Source: JAAELZ01 sp965209105
GTDB lineage: Bacteria > Pseudomonadota > Gammaproteobacteria > Arenicellales > Poriferihabitantaceae
Reading direction: 5' to 3'
NCBI GenBank assembly: GCA_965209105.1
Contig: CBDBQB010000007.1
Coordinates: 1 to 10,151 of the forward strand
DNA length: 10,151 nt
The translations under genes were made by a program, and so were the position numbers. The notes under the pieces were generated by a model. The model worked only from the letters and a program-made list of their open reading frames with translations, was not told where the DNA came from and searched no databases. Below, piece after piece: positions 1 to 7,016 of the stretch; the first letter of the stretch is position 1; the number at the start of each line of letters is the position of its first letter.

Positions 1-739
1 GCGCTAAGACCGCTAGTCGAATAATAGCTTGGTCTTGCTCACGACCGATAATGGCCGCCTCACTGATGGTGTTGCCGCCATGAATGCGGTAGGACATCAA
101 TCGCTGCTTATCAAGATAGCGCACGCCGTCTGGGAAGGCGCGCAACAGCCTAAATATGTAATCGTAATCGTGCAAATAGCGAAGAGGAGAAAACTCGCCC
201 ACGCGCTTGTACGCCTTTTGTGACATAAACAGGTTTGAAGTGGTGACCATCAGGTTGCCGTGTAGAAAACCGCGATATAAATCGCCCGGCATCTGGTGAA
301 AGAATGCGCGATTTTTTTGATGCCACTGGTTCCAGCCAAATTCGGGATCATTCAATGCGCGGCTGTCGCCATCAATGGGTGTGACATCTGAAAAGGCACA
401 TTCTGCATCGCTGTCTTGCAATCGGTTCAGCATTTTCTCGAGGCGGTCGAGTGCATAAACATCATCGGAGTTGATGATCGAGATATACTCACCCTGGGCT
501 TTTTCCATGCCACGGTTCAAGGCGTTAAACGCATCTTGGTTGTGCTGGTGAAAATAGTGTACCCGCGAATCATCATAAGCCTTTACAATATCGGCTGTTG
601 CGTCGGTCGAGCCATCATCAATAATGATGAGCTCCAGATTGCGCCAACTTTGCCCTAGAACGCTATCGATCGTTTCGCCGATAAACTTCTCGTGGTTATA
701 AGCGGGCATTACCACGCTGATCAAGGCCTGATTGTTCAT
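1..739 (-). CDS. Family 2 (GT-A fold) glycosyltransferase, partial, C-terminus beyond left edge
   Basis: I translated the minus strand from the ATG at 739-737. It stays open for 246 codons to the window edge, so the C-terminus is missing. The N-terminus has the GT2 pattern ISVVMPAYNHEKFI (about residues 7-20), then IIIDDGSTD (38-46, nucleotide-binding DDGS), an NRGMEKAQGEYI stretch (75-86) and NSDD (90-93) in the place of the metal-binding DxD. A later HDYDYIFRLLR segment (190-200) fits the acceptor-side acidic motif of GT2 enzymes, and YRIHGGNTIS (217-226) is seen in many GT2 proteins of polysaccharide clusters. The family transfers a sugar from a nucleotide-sugar, normally at the cytoplasmic face. 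No membrane segment is visible in this part. It is transcribed divergently from the GT-C gene at 794, 54 bp away. The family call is firm; sugar and acceptor are unknown, and full length may range from about 300 residues to a multidomain protein. Confidence 0.9.
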   Translation of the reverse strand, partial: MNNQALISVVMPAYNHEKFIGETIDSVLGQSWRNLELIIIDDGSTDATADIVKAYDDSRVHYFHQHNQDAFNALNRGMEKAQGEYISIINSDDVYALDRLEKMLNRLQDSDAECAFSDVTPIDGDSRALNDPEFGWNQWHQKNRAFFHQMPGDLYRGFLHGNLMVTTSNLFMSQKAYKRVGEFSPLRYLHDYDYIFRLLRAFPDGVRYLDKQRLMSYRIHGGNTISEAAIIGREQDQAIIRLAVLA

Positions 740-765
740 GCTAGTGTCAGAAGTTTCGACGGATA

Positions 766-780
766 TATTTGGAACAAATA
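766..780. promoter_or_regulatory. Perfect 6+6 inverted repeat in the divergent glycosyltransferase gap
   Basis: TATTTG (766-771), GAA spacer, CAAATA (775-780) form a perfect inverted repeat with 6-bp arms. It sits in the middle of the 54-bp gap between two divergently transcribed genes, where a single bound regulator could act on both. The right arm overlaps a possible -10 hexamer, TACAAT (779-784), that would serve the plus-strand gene. The repeat is seen directly; the operator role is inference, and a dyad this short can arise by chance in AT-rich DNA. Confidence 0.3.
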
Positions 781-793
781 CAATTAAATTTCT

Positions 794-2332
794 GTGATTT
801 CTAAACTCTACCAAACCGATCGTTGGCTAATATTTGTCACGATCATTGTGAGTTTGTTGCTTTCTTTATGGGGCAATATTGTAGACGATGTTGTCAACAA
901 TGATGGCATTGAATACATAAAATCTGCGCGTGCAATATTGGCCGGAGATTGGATGGTTGCCGTGCAAACCTATAAGTGGCCATTTTACAGTGCGGTCATC
1001 GCCGGGTTGAGCGGCGTGACTGGATTATCTCTGACGGTCAGCGCCTATATATTCAATGCGCTTTGCTATGCATGGATGGCGCTGGCGTTTATCGCCTTGG
1101 TTCGATTGCTCGGCGGCGGTCGATCTGCATTGTGGTTTGCAGCCTTGGTTATTTTGGCTTTTCCAACGATCAATAAGTTTCGCCCCTATTTGATTCGTGA
1201 CCCAGCATTTTTCGCGCTATTTTTAAGTGGTTGCTATGCGTTTTTTGTATATCTGAAGGAAGGGGGGCTTCGTCATAACGTTATCGCGATTGCCTGTTTT
1301 ATCTTTGGCGCATTGTTTCGTGTCGAAGGCATCATTTATTTATTCGTCACCCAAGCCTATTTGTTTGGGCGTCATTTTTTCTACCGTACTAACCGCCTCG
1401 TCGGGCTGTTCGCCATTTGTAGCTTACTGATGTTGATTGTTGTTTTACTCAGCTGGTGGCAGTTTACGCCCGATGGTGATATGACCTATTTGAGTATTTT
1501 TACCCAACCCGTGCAATTTCTTGAAACGGTGTGGTTGCAAGTTTTAGAGCAGATGGGCCAGCGCTTGCACGCGATTAAATCTCAGGTCTTGGTGGGTTAT
1601 TCGCAGTCGTACTCTATTGTGGTGCTGATATGGTCAGCGATGACGATCGTATTTTTTGAGTTGCTGCATTCACTGTACTATTTATATTTTGTGCTGTGGT
1701 TTGTCGCCTGGAAGAAAGGTTTGTTGTTCCCCGCGCAAGATTTATATCGCCCTTGGCGCTACATGATCAGTGTGGCCTTGTTTATTCTGTTGGGCTTTGT
1801 TGCAGTTAAGTGGTTCTTGAGCGAGCGTTACCCCATTACCGTCTCATTGCTTTTATTGCTGGCCACGCCGTTCTTGCTCGAGCACTGGTATCAGCAATAT
1901 AAGCGTGGGCATACAATACCGAAAGGCCTGATGGTCGTTTTAGCGCTGATATTTTTATCGGGAATCAAAAGTTTCGATTTGGCCACTAAGAAGGGCTACC
2001 TCAAAGACGCCGGCCATTGGATGGCAATAAACCTAGCTGAAAGCGCGACGGTTTATACGAACAATCGTATTTTGGCGCATTATTTTGGCCGTGACAGCAA
2101 GGTGGATCCGTATTGGCCGTATTGGGAGCCCTTTAAGGTGGCGGGCTTGCTGGCGCGTCAACATGCGGACTATGCGGCGATTAATATCAAGCATACCGAC
2201 CCCGGGCATATCGAGAAAATCCCCTTTTTGCTGCAATCAAAAATTATCGCTGAATTTATCAACGAAAAAGGTTCGCGTGTATATGTGATTGATTTTAACC
2301 AGCCTTTACAGCATGATTGGCCTAAACCTTAA
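794..2332 (+). CDS. Polytopic membrane protein, probable GT-C fold (GT39/ArnT-like) glycosyltransferase
   Basis: This 512-residue protein starts at GTG 794; an in-frame TAA at 785 leaves no earlier usual start, and later ATGs would remove the first membrane segment. It has many hydrophobic segments, the first at about 10-29. The first loop carries NNDGIEY (35-41, acidic D37 and E40), matching the conserved acidic loop of GT-C enzymes. RPYLIRDP (130-137) and FRVEG (175-179) are further GT39-like landmarks. The last membrane segment is near 377-392, followed by about 120 hydrophilic residues with AGHWMAINL (406-414) and VYTNNRILAHYFGR (420-433), a C-terminal pattern I associate with bacterial GT39-like proteins. 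GT-C enzymes use polyprenyl-phosphate sugars and act at the periplasmic face; substrate and acceptor are not readable here. No Shine-Dalgarno is visible before the GTG. An alternative is a membrane protein of related fold without transferase activity. argB follows 45 bp downstream. Confidence 0.75.
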   Translation: MISKLYQTDRWLIFVTIIVSLLLSLWGNIVDDVVNNDGIEYIKSARAILAGDWMVAVQTYKWPFYSAVIAGLSGVTGLSLTVSAYIFNALCYAWMALAFIALVRLLGGGRSALWFAALVILAFPTINKFRPYLIRDPAFFALFLSGCYAFFVYLKEGGLRHNVIAIACFIFGALFRVEGIIYLFVTQAYLFGRHFFYRTNRLVGLFAICSLLMLIVVLLSWWQFTPDGDMTYLSIFTQPVQFLETVWLQVLEQMGQRLHAIKSQVLVGYSQSYSIVVLIWSAMTIVFFELLHSLYYLYFVLWFVAWKKGLLFPAQDLYRPWRYMISVALFILLGFVAVKWFLSERYPITVSLLLLLATPFLLEHWYQQYKRGHTIPKGLMVVLALIFLSGIKSFDLATKKGYLKDAGHWMAINLAESATVYTNNRILAHYFGRDSKVDPYWPYWEPFKVAGLLARQHADYAAINIKHTDPGHIEKIPFLLQSKIIAEFINEKGSRVYVIDFNQPLQHDWPKP

Positions 2333-2343
2333 GCATAAACAGT

Positions 2344-2360
2344 GATCGAAATATTCGATC
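2344..2360. promoter_or_regulatory. Perfect 7+7 inverted repeat just upstream of argB
   Basis: GATCGAA (2344-2350), ATA, TTCGATC (2354-2360) form a perfect inverted repeat with a 3-base centre. It lies in the 45-bp gap between the stop of the membrane glycosyltransferase (2330-2332) and the argB ATG (2378). In DNA it could be an operator half-site pair; in RNA it could form a 7-bp stem. The spacing does not match the E. coli ARG box, whose GAAT and ATTC halves lie four bases apart. The repeat is seen; the role is inference. Confidence 0.35.
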
Positions 2361-2377
2361 GTACTGACACTATATTG

Positions 2378-3271
2378 ATGACAAGTTCGCAAACCCCTGA
2401 CCAGAAAATTGCTGAAGTCTTGACCGAAGCATTGCCCTATATCCAGCAATACCAGGGCAAGACCTTGGTGATCAAATACGGCGGCAATGCGATGGTAGAT
2501 GAGACCTTAAAATCAAGCTTTGCGCGCGATGTGGTATTGCTCAAGGCCGTGGGTATCAATCCAGTTGTGGTGCATGGTGGCGGGCCACAAATTAACGAAT
2601 TGCTTAAAAAGATCGGCAAAGAATCCACTTTTATCAATGGCATGCGCGTGACCGATGATGAGACCATGGATGTGGTTGAAATGGTACTTGGCGGATTAGT
2701 GAATAAAGAGATTGTGCGCTTGATCAATCAGCATGGCGGCAAGGCCGTGGGCTTAAGCGGCAAAGACGGAGGACTTATCCATGCCAAGAAGCTGGTTGTC
2801 GAACAAGATGACGCATTATTGACTAAAAATGAAATTATCGATTATGGGCATGTCGGAACGGTTGACAAGATTGATCCAGCGATTGTTGATTTGTTAGATA
2901 CGGGTTCGTTTATTCCGGTGATTGCGCCTGTTGGGGTGGGCGCTGACGGGAAAACCTACAATATCAATGCAGATTTAGTCGCGGGAAAACTCGCTGTGAC
3001 GCTCGGCGCAGAGAAGTTGTTTTTATTGACCAATACGCCAGGGGTTAAGGATAAAAAAGGAACGCTATTAAAAGAGTTAGATAGCAAGAAGATTGATTTG
3101 CTTGTGAAGGATGGAACCATAGAAGGGGGCATGTTACCTAAGGTGGAATGCGCCTTAGATGCAGTGAGAGGGGGCGTAAAGTCAGCACTGATTATCGATG
3201 GAAGAGTCAACCATGCCTTGATGTTTGAGATTTTTACGGATGCGGGTGTTGGAACTCAGGTGACTATCTAG
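2378..3271 (+). CDS. argB: Acetylglutamate kinase (EC 2.7.2.8)
   Basis: This 297-residue amino acid kinase phosphorylates N-acetyl-L-glutamate with ATP, the second step of arginine synthesis through acetylated intermediates, in the cytoplasm. Visible signatures are VIKYGGNAM (31-39, with the phosphate-binding lysine K33), VVVHGGGPQI (63-72), the GMRVTDDETMDVVEMVLGG region, YNINADLVAGKLA and the C-terminal GGMLPKVECALDAV and FTDAGVG segments. I chose ATG 2378 because family members begin near this point; a GTG at 2342 would add 12 residues, encoded partly by an inverted repeat. The roughly 25 residues before the first motif, with a helix-like KIAEVLTEALPYI stretch, and the length near 300 match the hexameric arginine-inhibited NAGK type rather than the shorter E. 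coli form; feedback inhibition is inferred from this. No Shine-Dalgarno is visible. No other arg gene is in the window. Confidence 0.97.
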   Translation: MTSSQTPDQKIAEVLTEALPYIQQYQGKTLVIKYGGNAMVDETLKSSFARDVVLLKAVGINPVVVHGGGPQINELLKKIGKESTFINGMRVTDDETMDVVEMVLGGLVNKEIVRLINQHGGKAVGLSGKDGGLIHAKKLVVEQDDALLTKNEIIDYGHVGTVDKIDPAIVDLLDTGSFIPVIAPVGVGADGKTYNINADLVAGKLAVTLGAEKLFLLTNTPGVKDKKGTLLKELDSKKIDLLVKDGTIEGGMLPKVECALDAVRGGVKSALIIDGRVNHALMFEIFTDAGVGTQVTI

Positions 3272-3356
3272 CGGATGTTTGAGTCTTCTCGGTCTTGATA
3301 GGGCTATACACGGGCACGCATATACAGATTTCTCTAGCGAATAAATAACAAACTCT

Positions 3357-3387
3357 TTGCCTTTATTTGGGGAAAATCGAATACAAT
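3357..3387 (+). promoter_or_regulatory. Candidate sigma70-type promoter for typA
   Basis: TACAAT (3382-3387, five of six matches to TATAAT) is followed by a GC-rich stretch, CGCCGCCC. A weak -35, TTGCCT (3357-3362), lies 19 bp upstream, which is longer than ideal. A start near 3394 would give a leader of about 33 nt before the typA ATG at 3427. The 155-bp gap after argB, with no gene in it, makes an independent promoter plausible. This is reading by eye only. Confidence 0.35.
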
Positions 3388-3426
3388 CGCCGCCCATTTT
3401 TATTGTTCGGATTGCGCCAAGCCCAA

Positions 3427-5244
3427 ATGAAAGACCTCAGAAATATCGCCATTATCGCTCACGTTGACCATGGTAAGACAACGCTAGTCGACCGACTCTT
3501 GCAACAATCCGGGACTTTAGGGGAACGCTTTGGTCCGGTCGAGCGCGTGATGGATGCGAATGATCTGGAAAAAGAGCGTGGCATTACGATTCTGTCGAAG
3601 AATACCGCGATCAAATGGAACGATTACCGAATTAATATTGTAGATACCCCTGGGCATGCCGATTTTGGAGGTGAAGTCGAGCGAGTTTTGTCCATGGTCG
3701 ACAGCGTCTTATTGTTGGTTGACGCAGTCGAAGGCCCCATGCCGCAAACAAGGTTTGTAACCCAAAAGGCTTTCGATCATGGATTGCGCCCGATTGTTGT
3801 GGTCAACAAAATTGACCGGGATGGTGCGCGTCCGGACTGGGTGGTTGATCAAGTTTTCGATTTATTTGATCGCCTGGGCGCTAGCGATGAGCAGCTTGAT
3901 TTTCCAGTCGTTTATGCGTCAGCGATAGAGGGATATGCGACGACGGAGCTCGGCGAACGCCCCGATGACATGACGGCGCTGCTTGAGGCAATTATCGAAC
4001 ATGCACCCGAGCCGGATGTGGATATTAATGCACCCTTTCAAATGCAAATATCGTCGATCGATTATTCTAGCTTTGTTGGGGCGATTGGTGTCGGCAGGGT
4101 GCATGCTGGCGTCATAAAAACCAATTCCCCCATTGCGGTGGTGGATGTTCAAGGGAAAGTGCGCAATGCAAGAATTTTGCAGATTATGGGTTTTTATGGC
4201 CTAGAACGGGTTGAAGTTGAGCGGGCACAGGCAGGAGATATTATTGCTGTGACGGGCTTAGAAGGAATCGGCATTTCCGACACCTTGTGTGATCGGGATC
4301 AACCGCAAGGATTGCCGCCATTGACGGTTGACCAGCCCACCGTGACCATGATGTTTCAAGTGAACACCTCGCCCTTTTGTGGGCAAGAAGGCAAGTTTGT
4401 GACTTCTCGTCAAATTCTTGAGCGTTTGCAGCGAGAGTTGATTCATAATGTCGCCTTACGCGTGAATCAAACGGCCAATCCAGATGTGTTCGAGGTCGCT
4501 GGCCGAGGCGAGCTACATCTATCCATATTGCTCGAAACCATGCGCCGCGAAGGCTATGAGATAGCCGTTTCGCGCGCCCATGTTATTTTTAGGGAAATTG
4601 ATGGCGTACGTTGTGAGCCCTTCGAGGATGTAAGTGTCGATGTGGAAGAAGTTCATCAAGGCGCCATCATGGAAGCCCTGGGTGTGCGCAAAGGAGAACT
4701 GCAGGACATGGTGCCAGACGGCAAAGGCCGCGTTCGGTTAAATTACTATATCCCTGCGAGAGGCTTGATTGGGTTTCAAACTGATTTTATGACGCTCACG
4801 TCGGGTACTGGCTTGATAAATCACGTGTTTAATGAATACGCACCCGCACTAGGTGTTGAGTTCAGTGGCCGGCGCAACGGTGCATTGATTTCAATGTCGG
4901 CAGGCAAGGCGTTGGCCTTTGCATTGTTTAATTTGCAAGCACGAGGCCGTTTATTGATCGGGCACGGTGCACAAGTGTATGAAGGTCAAGTGATTGGCAT
5001 TCATTCGCGAAACAATGATTTAGTGGTCAACCCTTTGAAAGGTAAACAGCTAACAAATATGCGCGCCTCGGGTAAAGATGAGAGCATCGTGTTAGAACCG
5101 CCTATTCGTTTAAGTTTAGAGTCAGCGCTTGAACTGATCGAAGATGACGAGCTTGTGGAAATAACGCCCGGCAATTTGCGCATTAGAAAAAAGATCCTCA
5201 GCGAAAGCGATCGTAAGCGATTTTCTCGACAAGCCAAGGCCTGA
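3427..5244 (+). CDS. typA: Ribosome-associated translational GTPase TypA/BipA
   Basis: This 605-residue GTPase is close to the E. coli BipA length of about 607. The G-domain motifs are in order: AHVDHGKTT (11-19, P-loop), ERGITI (50-55), DTPGHAD (73-79), NKID (127-130) and ASA (164-166). EF-G-like domains follow, with FVTSRQIL, RVNQT and AGRGELHLSIL. The TypA-specific C-terminal part contains NYYIPARGLIGFQTDF, MTSGTG-like TLTSGTG, GHGAQVYEGQVIGIHSR and LTNMRASGKDE. The family binds 70S ribosomes and affects 50S assembly and stress or low-temperature adaptation. I chose ATG 3427 since MKDLRNIAIIAHVDHG aligns with the usual N-terminus; a TTG at 3367 would add 20 unconserved residues. No strong Shine-Dalgarno precedes it. 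No motif is missing. Its neighbours argB and pilM are functionally unrelated. Confidence 0.98.
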   Translation: MKDLRNIAIIAHVDHGKTTLVDRLLQQSGTLGERFGPVERVMDANDLEKERGITILSKNTAIKWNDYRINIVDTPGHADFGGEVERVLSMVDSVLLLVDAVEGPMPQTRFVTQKAFDHGLRPIVVVNKIDRDGARPDWVVDQVFDLFDRLGASDEQLDFPVVYASAIEGYATTELGERPDDMTALLEAIIEHAPEPDVDINAPFQMQISSIDYSSFVGAIGVGRVHAGVIKTNSPIAVVDVQGKVRNARILQIMGFYGLERVEVERAQAGDIIAVTGLEGIGISDTLCDRDQPQGLPPLTVDQPTVTMMFQVNTSPFCGQEGKFVTSRQILERLQRELIHNVALRVNQTANPDVFEVAGRGELHLSILLETMRREGYEIAVSRAHVIFREIDGVRCEPFEDVSVDVEEVHQGAIMEALGVRKGELQDMVPDGKGRVRLNYYIPARGLIGFQTDFMTLTSGTGLINHVFNEYAPALGVEFSGRRNGALISMSAGKALAFALFNLQARGRLLIGHGAQVYEGQVIGIHSRNNDLVVNPLKGKQLTNMRASGKDESIVLEPPIRLSLESALELIEDDELVEITPGNLRIRKKILSESDRKRFSRQAKA

Positions 5245-5306
5245 TTTAGATAGAATCTCTAATGGCTTTGAGTGATTTATCAATGGCTTAATGCCTACTT
5301 ATTTAG

Positions 5307-5312
5307 TATGAT
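5307..5312 (+). promoter_or_regulatory. Candidate -10 element for the pilMNOPQ operon
   Basis: TATGAT (5307-5312, five of six matches to TATAAT) lies in the 124-bp gap between typA and pilM and is followed by TTGCGCC, a GC-rich discriminator-like stretch. No convincing -35 is seen at 16-18 bp upstream. A start near 5319 would give a leader of about 50 nt. A competing candidate is TATAAA at 5354-5359, which would leave almost no leader before the pilM ATG. No terminator hairpin with a T-run is visible after typA, so read-through is also possible. Confidence 0.3.
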
Positions 5313-5368
5313 TTGCGCCAAATTTAGCGGGTAGTCGCTTAGGCGAGACACAATATAAAATAGTACGC

Positions 5369-6424
5369 ATGTTTGGGGCAACTAAAAATAATCAATTTAT
5401 TGGCGTAGATATTGGCGAGTCTGCGATTAAATTGGTGCAGCTTGGGCGCAGTGGAAAAACTTTCACGGTACAAAATTTTGCAATAGAACCTTTGCACAGA
5501 GGCTTATTTGTCGAAGGCCAAATTCTTGACGCAGACCAAATAGGCACCTTAATACATCATGCTCTAGCGCAGCACAAATTTACCGCCAAGCAAGCTGTTT
5601 CGGCAGTGAACTATACCGATATCATTTCCAAAAGGTTGATGGTGAGAACGGATCTACACGATAGAGAGTTGGAGCAGTGGATCGAGTTTGAAGTGGACAA
5701 ATTTGTGCCGTTCCCCGTCACTGATTTAAATATCGATTATCACTTTGTTGGTCAGGAAGCCGGCGAGTTTGAACGGGAAGTGCAGGTGGTGGCCTGTCGT
5801 AAAAATACCATCAACAATATCGAAAATTGTCTCGAAGTGGCTGGCTTGGAGCCCGTTGCCGTAGACATTGCGCACACAGCATTATCTCGAGCAGGAAATC
5901 TTGTGGTACACAGCATGGCCGGCGGAGGTATGAGCGATTTGACCGCGATGGTAGACATTGGTACGTCGAGCACCCGCTTTTATGTCTATTCGGGTGAAGA
6001 GATGGTCTACCAACGGGATGAGCCTTTCGGTGCGGGTATTCTATTGGATGATATTGCGGCGGAGTATTCGATGCCGGAAGAAAAAGCCCATATGGCGATT
6101 TACAAAAAACAGCTTCCTAGCAGTTATCGAGAGAAAGTATTAAAGCCTTACATCAAATTGATGCTTAAGGAAATCGAACGAGGTATCCAATCCTGTGAAG
6201 CATCGGGTATTGATGGGCAGATAGCGCGTGTGCTCATTGCAGGCGGGTCGGCGAGAGTAGGTGGTCTAGAAAAGATTGTGCACAAACGCATTCGCCTCGA
6301 TGTTCGGCTCATGAACCCGCTTTCTTTGCTTCGAACAGCGCGTAAAATAGATGCCGCTAATATGAGGTCACAAGCGCCTCAATTGGCCACCGCTTGTGGC
6401 TTGGCCATGTGGGCGCAGGCTTAA
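5369..6424 (+). CDS. pilM: Type IV pilus assembly protein PilM, actin-like ATP-binding protein
   Basis: This 351-residue cytoplasmic protein has the actin/FtsA-like fold pattern of PilM. The first phosphate motif is IGVDIGESAIK (11-21), the second is MVDIGTSS (194-201), and the adenosine-type motif LIAGGSARVGGL begins at about 289. The region FEVDKFVPFPVTDLNIDY matches PilM, as does the C-terminal LATACGLAMW. PilM is the cytoplasmic member of the alignment subcomplex; it binds ATP and the N-terminal INLLP motif of PilN and links the inner-membrane ring to the pilus motors. Length agrees with the usual value of about 354. It is the first gene of the operon, with pilN starting 4 bp after its stop. 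No Shine-Dalgarno is visible at ATG 5369. There is no hydrophobic segment, as expected. Confidence 0.96.
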   Translation: MFGATKNNQFIGVDIGESAIKLVQLGRSGKTFTVQNFAIEPLHRGLFVEGQILDADQIGTLIHHALAQHKFTAKQAVSAVNYTDIISKRLMVRTDLHDRELEQWIEFEVDKFVPFPVTDLNIDYHFVGQEAGEFEREVQVVACRKNTINNIENCLEVAGLEPVAVDIAHTALSRAGNLVVHSMAGGGMSDLTAMVDIGTSSTRFYVYSGEEMVYQRDEPFGAGILLDDIAAEYSMPEEKAHMAIYKKQLPSSYREKVLKPYIKLMLKEIERGIQSCEASGIDGQIARVLIAGGSARVGGLEKIVHKRIRLDVRLMNPLSLLRTARKIDAANMRSQAPQLATACGLAMWAQA

Positions 6425-6428
6425 GTCG

Positions 6429-7016
6429 ATGGCGAATATTAATTTATTGCCCTGGCGAGAAGCACGTCGCGCTCGTGATGACAAACGCATGTTGGTGTTG
6501 AGCGTTCTATTTTGGGCTTTATGTTTAATCGCTGGGTTTCTAGCGATCAGTAATATCAATGGGAATCTGAAGAACCAGCAAGCGCGTAATAATTTTTTGG
6601 TGCAGCAAAATGCCAAGCTCAATAGGGAGATAAAGGATATTGAAAAATTGCAATCAGAAAAACAAGAGCTGGTAGGTCGCATCGAGGTTATTCAAAACCT
6701 ACAGCAGGATCGTATGCAAATTGTCCATGTATTCGATGATATTGTACGCAAGTTACCTGCGGGGATTACACTGGATACAATGTCTAAAAAGGACAAAGAA
6801 ATAAGGCTCAAAGGTCGTGCGCAATCAAATTCTAGGGTGTCTGAGTTAATGAACCAGCTGGACACCTCACAATGGTTTGGCGAATCTGATCTTGCGGTCG
6901 TCAGTTTAAAAGCCACTCGAGACCAGCAAATTGGCGATAGCGAATTACGTGATTTTGAAGTGGCGGTGACTGAGAAGTTTCGGGAACTAGATGGTGAGCT
7001 AGGCGCGCGACCATGA
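6429..7016 (+). CDS. pilN: Type IV pilus inner-membrane assembly protein PilN
   Basis: This is a 195-residue bitopic protein. The N-terminus MANINLLPWR (1-10) is the conserved PilN motif that inserts into PilM, and it fixes the start at ATG 6429; an earlier in-frame start at 6396 would lie inside pilM. One membrane segment (about 21-41) is followed by a charged, Gln-rich coiled-coil stretch (about 45-95), then a small periplasmic ferredoxin-like domain (KLPAGITLDTMSKKDKEIRLKG region). PilN pairs with PilO through these parts to form the inner-membrane alignment ring. The gap after pilM is 4 bp, and the stop overlaps the pilO start as ATGA at 7013-7016, indicating translational coupling. Confidence 0.96.
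   Translation: MANINLLPWREARRARDDKRMLVLSVLFWALCLIAGFLAISNINGNLKNQQARNNFLVQQNAKLNREIKDIEKLQSEKQELVGRIEVIQNLQQDRMQIVHVFDDIVRKLPAGITLDTMSKKDKEIRLKGRAQSNSRVSELMNQLDTSQWFGESDLAVVSLKATRDQQIGDSELRDFEVAVTEKFRELDGELGARP

Noticed and set aside
29..658. Short plus-strand open frames at 29-223 and 416-658
   Set aside because: They lie antisense to the clearly coding GT2 frame, and their products have no recognisable features.
2342..2377. Upstream GTG start for argB adding 12 residues
   Set aside because: The family N-terminus aligns from ATG 2378, and the extra segment consists partly of an inverted repeat; neither start has a Shine-Dalgarno, so it remains only a possibility.
3305..3326. TATACA repeated at 3305-3310 and 3321-3326 with TTGATA at 3295-3300
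   Set aside because: Spacers of 4 and 20 bp from the -35-like hexamer do not make a convincing promoter.
3340..3367. AATAAA / TTTATT inverted repeat in the argB-typA gap
   Set aside because: The arms are purely A/T with a 16-base loop, giving negligible stability and no terminator features.
3367..3426. TTG start for typA adding 20 residues
   Set aside because: TypA proteins begin just before LRNIAIIAHVDHG, and the extension overlaps the candidate -10 region.
5261..5290. Direct repeat AATGGCTT at 5261-5268 and 5282-5289 after typA
   Set aside because: Two short copies only, with no symmetry and no promoter spacing; chance is enough to explain it.
5335..5346. Small hairpin TCGC-TTAG-GCGA before pilM
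   Set aside because: A 4-bp stem with no T-run is too weak to call a terminator or regulatory structure.
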